A stretch of 64,000 nucleotides of DNA from NCBI GenBank assembly GCA_958298945.1, contig OY282609.1, forward strand, positions 45,475,393 through 45,539,392, written 5' to 3'. The translations under genes were made by a program, and so were the position numbers. The DNA is from Atherix ibis. Taxonomy: Eukaryota > Arthropoda > Insecta > Diptera > Athericidae. This document shows positions 51,560-61,739 of the stretch, piece after piece. Each line of letters begins with the position of its first letter. The stretch's first letter is position 1. The notes below the pieces were generated by a model, which did no database searches, had not been told where the DNA came from, and saw nothing but the letters and a program-made list of their open reading frames with translations.

Positions 51560-54500
51560 GAGGAATATGAAGTAATATATTTAATAGGAATATGAAGTAG
51601 TATATTTAATTGGAATATGCAGAAGTATATTTAAGAGGAATATGAAGTAGTAATTTAAGAGGAATATGATGTAGTATATGTAAGAGGAATATGAAGTAGT
51701 ATATTTAAGAGAAATATGCTGTAGTATATTTAAGAGGAATATGAAGTAATATATTTAGAAGAATATTAAGTAGTATATTTAAGAGGAATATTAAGTATTA
51801 TATTTAAGAGGAATATGAAGTAGTATATTTAAGCGGAAGATGAAGTAGTATATTTAAGGAGAATATGAAGTAGTATATTTAAGAGAAATATGAAGTAGTA
51901 TAATTAAGAGGAATTTGCAGTAGTATATTTAAGAGGAATATGACGAAGTATATTTAAAAGGAATAGGAAGTAGTATATTTAAGAGGAATATGCAGTAGTG
52001 TATTTAAGAGAAAGATGAAGTAGTATATTTAAGAGGAGTATGCTGTAGTATATTTAAGAGGAATATGCAGTAGAACAATATATTTAAGAGAAATATGAAG
52101 TAGTATATTTAAGAGAAATATGCAGTAGTATATTTAAAAGGAATATGAAGTAGTATATTTAAGAGGAATATTAAGTATTATATTTTAGAGGAATATGAAG
52201 TCGTATATTTAAGAGGCATATGAAGTAGTATATTTAAGAGGAATACGAAGTAGTATATTTAAGAGGAATATGAAGTAATATATTTAAGAGGAATATGAAG
52301 TATTATATTTAAGAGGAATATGAAGTAGTATATTTAAGAGGAATATTAAGTATAATATTTAAAAGGAATATGTAGTAGTATGTTAAGAGGAATGTGAAGT
52401 AGTATATTTAAGAGAAATATGAAGTATTATATTTTAGAAGTATATGAAGTAGTATATTTAAGAGGAATATGCAGTAGTATATTTAAGAGGAATATGAAGT
52501 AGTATATTTAATAGCAATAGGAAGTAGAATATTTAAGAGGAATATGACGTAGTATAGTTAAGAGGAATATGAAGTAGTATATTTAAGAGGAATATGAAGT
52601 AGTATATTTAAGAGAAATATGTCGTAGTATATTTAAGAGGAATATGAAGCAGTATATATAAGAGGAATATGAAGTAATATATTTAAGAGGAATATTAAGT
52701 AGTATATTTAAGAGGAATATTAAGTATTATATTTAAGAGGAATATGAAGTATTATAATTAAGAGGAAGATTAAGTAGTATATTTAAGAGGAATATGAAGT
52801 CGTATATTTAAGGGGAATATGAAGTAGTATATTTAAGAGGAATATGAAGTAGTATATTTAAGAGAAATATAAAGTAAAATATTTAAGAGGAATATGCAGT
52901 AGTATATTTAAGAGGAATATGAAGTAGTATATTTAAAAGGAATATGAAGTAGTATATTTAAGAGGAATATGCAGTAGTGTATTTAAGAGGAAGATGAAGT
53001 AGCATAGTTAAGAGGAATATGCTGTAGTATATTTAAGAGGAATATGAAGTAGTATATTTAAGAGAAATATGAAGAAGTATATTTAATTGGAATATGCAGA
53101 AGTATATTTAAGAGGAATATGAAGTAGTAATTTAAGAGGAATATGATGTAGTATATGTAAGAGGAATATGAAGTAGTATATTTAAGAGAAATATGCAGTA
53201 GTATATTTAAGAGGAATATGAAGTAATATATTTAGAAGAATATTAAGTAGTATATTTAAGAGGAATATTAAGTATTATATTTAAGAGGAATATGAAGTTG
53301 TATATTTAAACGGAACATGAAGTAGTATATTTAAGAAAAATATGAAGTAGTATATTTAAGAGGAATTTGCAGTAGTATATTTAAGAGGAATATAAAGTAG
53401 TATATTTAAGATGAATATGAAGTAGTATATTTAAGAGGAATATGAAGTAGTATATTTAAGTGGAATATGAAGTAGTATATTTGAGAGGAATATGAAGTAA
53501 TATATTTAAGAGGAATATGCAGTAGTATATTTAAGAGGAATATTAAGTATTATATTTAAGAGGAATATGCAGTTGTATATTTAAGAGATATATGAAGTAG
53601 TATATTTAAGAGGAATATAAAGTAGTATATTTAAGAGTAATATGAAGTAGTATATTTAATTGGAATATGCAGAAGTATATTTAAGAGGAATATGAAGTAG
53701 TATATTTAATTGGAATATGAAGTACTATATTTAAGAGGAATATGAAGTAGTATATTTAAGAGGAATATGATGTAGTATATTTAAGAGGAATATGAAGTAG
53801 TATATTTAAGAGAAATATGTAGTAGTATATTTAAGAGGAATATGAAGTAATATATTTAAGAGGAATATTAAGTAGTATATTTAAGAGGAATATTAAGTAT
53901 TATATTTAAGAGGAATATGAAGTAGTATTATTAAGAGGAAGATTAAGTAGTATATTTAAGGAGAATATGAAGTAGTATATTTAACAGAAATATGAAGTAG
54001 TATATTTAAGAGGAATTTGCAGTAGTATATTTAAGAGGAATATGACGAAGTATATTTAAAAGAAATAGGAAGTAGTATATTTAAGAGGAATATGCAGTAG
54101 TGTATTTAAGAGAAAGATGAAGTAGTATATTTAAGAGGAATATGCTGTAGTATATTTAAGAGGAATATGCAGTAGAACAATATATTTAAGAGAAATATGA
54201 AGTAGTATATTTAAGAGAAATATGCAGTAGTTTATTTAAAAGGAATATGAAGTAGTATATTTAAGAGGAATATTAAGTATTATATTTTAGAGGAATATGA
54301 AGTCGTATATTTAAGAGGCATATGAAGTAGTATATTTAAGAGGAATATAAAGTAATATATTTAAGAGGAATATGAAGTATTATATTTAAGAGGAATATGA
54401 AGTAGTATATTTAAGAGGAATATTAAGTATAATATTTAAAAGGAATATGTAGTAGTATATTAAGAGGAATGTGAAGTAGTATATTTAAGAGAAATATGAA

Positions 54501-55200
54501 GTATTATATTTTAGAGGTATATGAAGTAGTATATTTAAGAGGAATATGCAGTAGTATATTTAAGAGGAATATGACGTAGTATATTTAATAGGAATATGAA
54601 GTAGAATATTTAAGAGGAATATGACGTAGTATAGTTAAGAGGAATATGAAGTAGTATATTTAAGAGGAATATGAAGTAGTATATTTAAGAGAAATATGTC
54701 GTAGTATATTTAAGAGGAATATGAAGCAGTATATTTAAGAGGAATATGAAGTAATATATTTAAGAGGAATATTAAGTAGTATATTTAAGAGGAATATTAA
54801 GTATTATATTTAAGAGGAATATGAAGTAGTATTATTAAGAGGAAGATTAAGTAGTATATTTAAGAGGAATATGAAGTCGTATATTTAAGGGGAATATGAA
54901 GTAGTATATTTAAGAGGAATATGAAGTAGTATATTTAAGAGAAATATAAAGTAGTATATTTAAGAGGAATATGCAGTAGTATATTTAAGAGGAATATGAA
55001 GTAGTATATTTAAAAGGAATATGAAGTAGTATATTTAAGAAGAATATGCAGTAGTGTATTTAAGAGGAAGATGAAGTAGCATAGTTAAGAGGAATATGCT
55101 GTAGTATATTTAAGAGGAATATGAAGTAGTATATTTAAGAGAAATATGAAGAAGTATATTTAAGAGAAATATGCAGAAGTATATTTAAGATAAATATTAA
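51560..55200 (+). repeat. Tandem repeat of about 2.08-2.10 kb, two copies
   Basis: The GAACAAT-type lengthened monomer lies at 52,074 and 54,176 (2,102 bp apart), and ATGTCGTAG at 52,621 and 54,698 (2,077 bp). The 25-bp difference reflects one monomer (AATACGAAG type, present near 52,245) missing from the second copy. Short monomers GTAGTAATTTAAG are at 51,651 and 53,128. The ordered content (ATGACG, ATGTCG, GAAGCAG, GGAAGATTAAG, GTCGTAT, AAGGGG) also links this block to the 1.93-kb units and to 56,100-56,600. Confidence 0.75.
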
Positions 55201-56474
55201 GTATTATATTTAAAAGGTATATGCAGTAGTATATTTAAAAGGAATATGAAGTTGTATATTTAAGAGAAATATGAAGTAGTATATTAAAGAGGAATATGCA
55301 GTAGTATATTTAAGAGGAATATGAAGTAGTATATTTAAGAGGAATATGAAGTAGTATATTTAAGAGGAATATACAGTAGTATATTTAAGAAGAATATGAA
55401 GTAGTATATTTAAGAGGAATATGAAGTAGTATATTTAAGAGGAATATGAAGTAGTATATTTAAGAGGAATATGAAGTAGTATATTTAAGAGAAATATTCA
55501 GTAGTATATTTAAGAGGAATATGAAGTAGTATATTTAAGAGTTATATGAAGTAGTATATTTAAGAGGAATATGCATTATTATATTTAGAGAAATATGAAG
55601 TAGTATATTTAAGAGGAATATGCAGTAGTATATTTTAGAGGAATATGAAGTAGTATATTTAAGAGGAATATGAAGTAGTATATTTAAGAGGAATATGAAG
55701 TAGTATATTTAAGAGGAATATAAGGTAGTATATTTAAGAGGAATATGAAGTAGTATATTTAAGATGAATATGAAGTAGTATATTTGAGAGGAATATGAAG
55801 TAATATATTTAAGAGGAATATGCAGTAGTATATTTAAGAGGAATATTAGGTTTTATATTTAAGAGGAATATGCAGTAGTATATTTAAGAGAAATATGAAG
55901 TAGTATATTTAAGAGGAATATGAAGTAGTATATTTAAGAGTAATATGAAGTAGTATATTTAATTGGAATATGCAGAAGTATATTTAAGAGGAATATGAAG
56001 TAGTATATTTAATTGGAATATGAAGTTGTATATTTAAGAGGAATATGAAGTAGTATATTTAAGAGGAATATGATGTAGTATATGTAAGAGGAATATGAAG
56101 TAGTATATTTAAGAGAAATATTCAGTAGTATATTTAAGAGGAATATGAAGTAGTATATTTAAGAGAAATATGTCGTAGTATATTTAAGAGGAATATGAAG
56201 CAGTATATTTAAGAGGAATATGAAGTAATATATTTAAGAGGAATATTAAGTAGTATATTTAAGAGGAATATTAAGTATTATATTTAAGAGGAATATGAAG
56301 TAGTATAATTAAGAGGAAGATTAAGTAGTATATTTAAGAGGAATATGAAGTCGTATATTTAAGGGGAATATGAAGTAGTATATTTAAGAGGAATATGAAG
56401 TAGTATATTTAAGAGAAATATAAAGTAGTATATTTAAGAGGAATATGCAGTAGTATATTTAAGAGGAATATAAA
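55201..56474 (+). repeat. Satellite segment linking the 2.1-kb and 2.45-kb blocks
   Basis: Ordinary 25-bp monomers. ATTAGGTTTTATATTT at 55,849 recurs at 62,269, 62,468, 63,767 and 63,967, so this segment supplied, or shares a source with, the right end of the window. Markers ATGTCG, GAAGCAG and GTCGTAT follow near 56,170-56,350 in the same order as in 52,620-52,810. Confidence 0.65.
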
Positions 56475-57670
56475 GTAGTTTATTTAAAAGGAATATGAAG
56501 TAGTATATTTAAGAGTAATATGCAGTAGTGTATTTAAGAGGAAGATGAAGTAGCATAGTTAAGAGGAATATACTGTAGTATATTTAAGAGGAATATGAAG
56601 TAGTATATTTAAGAGAAATATGAAGAAGTATATTTAATTGGAATATGCAGAAGTATATTTAAGAGGAATATGAAGTAGTAATTTAAGAGGAATATGATGT
56701 AGTATATGTAAGAGGAATATGAAGTATTATATTTAAGAGAAATATGCAGTAGTATATTTAAGAGGAATATGAAGTAATATATTTAGAAGAATATTAAGTA
56801 GTATATTTAAGAGGAATATTAAGTATTATATTTAAGAGGAATATGAAGTAGTATATTGAAGAGGAATATGAAGTAGTATATTTAAGTGGAATATGAAGTA
56901 GTATATTTGAGAGGAATATGAAGTAATATATTTAAGAGGAATATGCAGTAGTATATTTAAGAGGAATATTAAGTATTATATTTAAGAGGAATATGCAGTT
57001 GTATATTTAATAGATATATGAAGTAGTATATTTAAGAGGAATATAAAGTAGTATATTTAAGAGTAATATGAAGTAGTATATTTAATTGGAATATGCAGAA
57101 GTATATTTAAGAGGAATATGAAGTAGTATATTTAATTGGAATATGAAGTACTATATTTAAGAGGAATATGAAGTAGTATATTTAAGAGGAATATGATGTA
57201 GTATATTTAATAGGAATATGAAGTAGTATATTTAAGAGAAATATGTAGTAGTATATTTAAGAGGAATATGAAGTAATATATTTAGAAGAATATTAAGTAG
57301 TATATTTAAGAGGAATATTAAGTAGTATATTTAAGATGAATTTGCAGTAGTATATTTAAGAGGAATATAAAGTAGTATATTTAAGATGAATATGAAGTAG
57401 TATATTGAAGAGGAATATGAAGTAGTATATTTAAGTGGAATATGAAGTAGTATATTTGAGAGGAATATGAAGTAATATATTTAAGAGGAATATGCAGTAG
57501 TATATTTAAGAGGAATATTAAGTATTATATTTAAGATGAATATGAAGTAGTATATTGAAGAGGAATATGAAGTAGTATATTTAAGTGGAATATGAAGTAG
57601 TATATTTGAGAGGAATATGAAGTAATATATTTAAGAGGAATATGCAGTAGTATATTTAAGAGGAATATTA
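56475..57670 (+). repeat. 2,450-bp-spaced repeat, first copy
   Basis: GTAGTTTATTTAAAAGG lies at 56,475 and 58,925, ATACTGTAG at 56,571 and 59,021, the short GTAGTAATTTAAG monomer at 56,679 and 59,129, and ATGATG at 57,193 and 59,643: 98 monomers exactly. I saw no difference across the stretches compared. This is among the most recent-looking duplications in the window. Confidence 0.83.
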
Positions 57671-57680
57671 AGTAAAATAT
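57381..57680 (+). repeat. 150-bp six-monomer repeat, two copies
   Basis: AAGATGAATATGAAGTAG, TATATTGAAGAGG, AAGTGG, TTTGAG, GTAATAT, ATGCAGTAG and ATTAAGTA follow in order from 57,381 and again from 57,531. The same pair occurs at 59,831 and 59,981. It is the four-monomer cassette with two flanking monomers, caught as a tandem duplication. Confidence 0.8.
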
Positions 57681-58890
57681 TTAAGAGGAATATGATGTAG
57701 TATATTTAATAGGAATATGAAGTAGTATATTTAAGAGAAATATGTAGTAGTATATTTAAGAGGAATATGAAGTAATATATTTAGAAGAATATTAAGTAGT
57801 ATATTTAAGAGGAATATTAAGTATTTTATTTAAGAAGAATATGAAGTAGTATATTTAAGCGGAAGATGAAGTAGTATATTTAAGGAGAATATGAAGTAGT
57901 ATATTTAAGAGAAATATGAAGTAGTATATTTAAGAGGAATTTGCAGTAGTATATTTAAGAGGAATATGACGAAGTATATTTAAAAGGAATAGGAAGTAGT
58001 ATATTTAAGAGGAATATGCAGTAGTGTATTTAAGAGAAAGATGAAGTAGTATATTTAAGAGGAATATGCTGTAGTATATTTAAGAGGAATATGCAGTAGA
58101 ACAATATATTTAAGAGAAATATGAAGTAGTATATTTAAGAGAAATATGCAGTAGTTTATTTAAAAGGAATATGAAGTAGTATATTTAAGAGGAATATTAC
58201 GTATTATATTTTAGAGGAATATGAAGTCGTATATTTAAGAGGCATATGAAGTAGTATATTTAAGAGGAATATGAAGTAATATATTTAAGAGGAATATGAA
58301 GTATTATATTTAAGAGGAATATGAAGTAGTATATTTAAGAGGAATATTAAGTATAATATTTAAAAGGAATATGTAGTAGTATATTAAGAGGGATGTGAAG
58401 TAGTATATTTAAGAGAAATATGAAGTATTATATTTTAGAGGTATATGAAGTAGTATATTTAAGAGGAATATGCAGTAGTATATTTAAGAGGAATATGAAG
58501 TAGTATATTTAATAGGAATATGAAGTAGAATATTTAAGAGGAATATGACTTAGTATAGTTAAGAGGAATATGAAGTAGTATATTTAAGAGGAATATGAAG
58601 TAGTATATTTAAGAGAAATATGTCGTAGTATATTTAAGAGGAATATGAAGCAGTATATTTAAGAGGAATATGAAGTAATATATTTAAGAGGAATATTAAG
58701 TAGTATATTTAAGAGGAATATTAAGTATTATATTTAAGAGGAATATAAAGTAGTATAATTAAGAGGAAGATTAAGTAGTATATTTAAGAGGAATATGAAG
58801 TCGTATATTTAAGGGGAATATGAAGTAGTATATTTAAGAGGAATATGAAGTAGTATATTTAAGAGAAATATAAAGTAGTATATTTAAGAG
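57673..58890 (+). repeat. 2,650-bp-spaced repeat, first copy
   Basis: GTAAAATATTTAAGAGG at 57,673 and 60,323, ATGATG at 57,692 and 60,342, lengthened monomer at 58,100 and 60,750, GGGATGTGAAG at 58,390 and 61,040, ATGACTTAG at 58,547 and 61,197: 106 monomers exactly. The match stops near 58,890, where this copy turns to ATTAAGTATAATATT and the other continues ATGCAGTAG. The 200-bp difference from the adjacent 2,450-bp spacing comes from an extra stretch at about 60,121-60,320, itself similar to 59,420-59,620 at 699-bp spacing. Confidence 0.83.
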
Positions 58891-58924
58891 GAATATTAAG
58901 TATAATATTTAAAAGGAATATGTA

Positions 58925-61540
58925 GTAGTTTATTTAAAAGGAATATGAAGTAGTATATTTAAGAGTAATATGCAGTAGTGTATTTAAGAGGAAGATGAAG
59001 TAGCATAGTTAAGAGGAATATACTGTAGTATATTTAAGAGGAATATGAAGTAGTATATTTAAGAGAAATATGAAGAAGTATATTTAATTGGAATATGCAG
59101 AAGTATATTTAAGAGGAATATGAAGTAGTAATTTAAGAGGAATATGATGTAGTATATGTAAGAGGAATATGAAGTATTATATTTAAGAGAAATATGCAGT
59201 AGTATATTTAAGAGGAATATGAAGTAATATATTTAGAAGAATATTAAGTAGTATATTTAAGAGGAATATTAAGTATTATATTTAAGAGGAATATGAAGTA
59301 GTATATTGAAGAGGAATATGAAGTAGTATATTTAAGTGGAATATGAAGTAGTATATTTGAGAGGAATATGAAGTAATATATTTAAGAGGAATATGCAGTA
59401 GTATATTTAAGAGGAATATTAAGTATTATATTTAAGAGGAATATGCAGTTGTATATTTAATAGATATATGAAGTAGTATATTTAAGAGGAATATAAAGTA
59501 GTATATTTAAGAGTAATATGAAGTAGTATATTTAATTGGAATATGCAGAAGTATATTTAAGAGGAATATGAAGTAGTATATTTAATTGGAATATGAAGTA
59601 CTATATTTAAGAGGAATATGAAGTAGTATATTTAAGAGGAATATGATGTAGTATATTTAATAGGAATATGAAGTAGTATATTTAAGAGAAATATGTAGTA
59701 GTATATTTAAGAGGAATATGAAGTAATATATTTAGAAGAATATTAAGTAGTATATTTAAGAGGAATATTAAGTAGTATATTTAAGATGAATTTGCAGTAG
59801 TATATTTAAGAGGAATATAAAGTAGTATATTTAAGATGAATATGAAGTAGTATATTGAAGAGGAATATGAAGTAGTATATTTAAGTGGAATATGAAGTAG
59901 TATATTTGAGAGGAATATGAAGTAATATATTTAAGAGGAATATGCAGTAGTATATTTAAGAGGAATATTAAGTATTATATTTAAGATGAATATGAAGTAG
60001 TATATTGAAGAGGAATATGAAGTAGTATATTTAAGTGGAATATGAAGTAGTATATTTGAGAGGAATATGAAGTAATATATTTAAGAGGAATATGCAGTAG
60101 TATATTTAAGAGGAATATTAAGTATTATATTTAAGAGGAATATGCAGTTGTATATTTAATAGATATATGAAGTAGTATATTTAAGAGGAATATAAAGTAG
60201 TATATTTAAGAGTAATATGAAGTAGTATATTTAATTGGAATATGCAGAAGTATATTTAAGAGGAATATGAAGTAGTATATTTAATTGGAATATGAAGTAC
60301 TATATTTAAGAGGAATATGAAGTAAAATATTTAAGAGGAATATGATGTAGTATATTTAATAGGAATATGAAGTAGTATATTTAAGAGAAATATGTAGTAG
60401 TATATTTAAGAGGAATATGAAGTAATATATTTAGAAGAATATTAAGTAGTATATTTAAGAGGAATATTAAGTATTTTATTTAAGAAGAATATGAAGTAGT
60501 ATATTTAAGCGGAAGATGAAGTAGTATATTTAAGGAGAATATGAAGTAGTATATTTAAGAGAAATATGAAGTAGTATATTTAAGAGGAATTTGCAGTAGT
60601 ATATTTAAGAGGAATATGACGAAGTATATTTAAAAGGAATAGGAAGTAGTATATTTAAGAGGAATATGCAGTAGTGTATTTAAGAGAAAGATGAAGTAGT
60701 ATATTTAAGAGGAATATGCTGTAGTATATTTAAGAGGAATATGCAGTAGAACAATATATTTAAGAGAAATATGAAGTAGTATATTTAAGAGAAATATGCA
60801 GTAGTTTATTTAAAAGGAATATGAAGTAGTATATTTAAGAGGAATATTACGTATTATATTTTAGAGGAATATGAAGTCGTATATTTAAGAGGCATATGAA
60901 GTAGTATATTTAAGAGGAATATGAAGTAATATATTTAAGAGGAATATGAAGTATTATATTTAAGAGGAATATGAAGTAGTATATTTAAGAGGAATATTAA
61001 GTATAATATTTAAAAGGAATATGTAGTAGTATATTAAGAGGGATGTGAAGTAGTATATTTAAGAGAAATATGAAGTATTATATTTTAGAGGTATATGAAG
61101 TAGTATATTTAAGAGGAATATGCAGTAGTATATTTAAGAGGAATATGAAGTAGTATATTTAATAGGAATATGAAGTAGAATATTTAAGAGGAATATGACT
61201 TAGTATAGTTAAGAGGAATATGAAGTAGTATATTTAAGAGGAATATGAAGTAGTATATTTAAGAGAAATATGTCGTAGTATATTTAAGAGGAATATGAAG
61301 CAGTATATTTAAGAGGAATATGAAGTAATATATTTAAGAGGAATATTAAGTAGTATATTTAAGAGGAATATTAAGTATTATATTTAAGAGGAATATAAAG
61401 TAGTATAATTAAGAGGAAGATTAAGTAGTATATTTAAGAGGAATATGAAGTCGTATATTTAAGGGGAATATGAAGTAGTATATTTAAGAGGAATATGAAG
61501 TAGTATATTTAAGAGAAATATAAAGTAGTATATTTAAGAG
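58925..61540 (+). repeat. Second copy of the 2,450/2,650-bp block
   Basis: 58,925 to about 60,120 repeats 56,475-57,670; 60,323-61,540 repeats 57,673-58,890. The 150-bp six-mers recur at 59,831 and 59,981. The extra stretch at 60,121-60,320 begins with ATGCAGTTGTATATTTAATAG, found also 699 bp upstream. The order of events would be a large duplication and then a smaller insertion, or the reverse with loss in the first copy. Confidence 0.8.
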
Positions 61541-61739
61541 GAATATGCAGTAGTATATTTAAGAGGAATATGAAGTAGTATATTTAAAAGGAATATGAAG
61601 TAGTATATTTAAGAGGAATATGCAGTAGTGTATTTAAGAGGAAGATGAAGTAGCATAGTTAAGAGGAATATGCTGTAGTATATTTAAGAGGAATATGAAG
61701 TAGTATATTTAAGAGAAATATGAAGAAGTATATTTAAGA

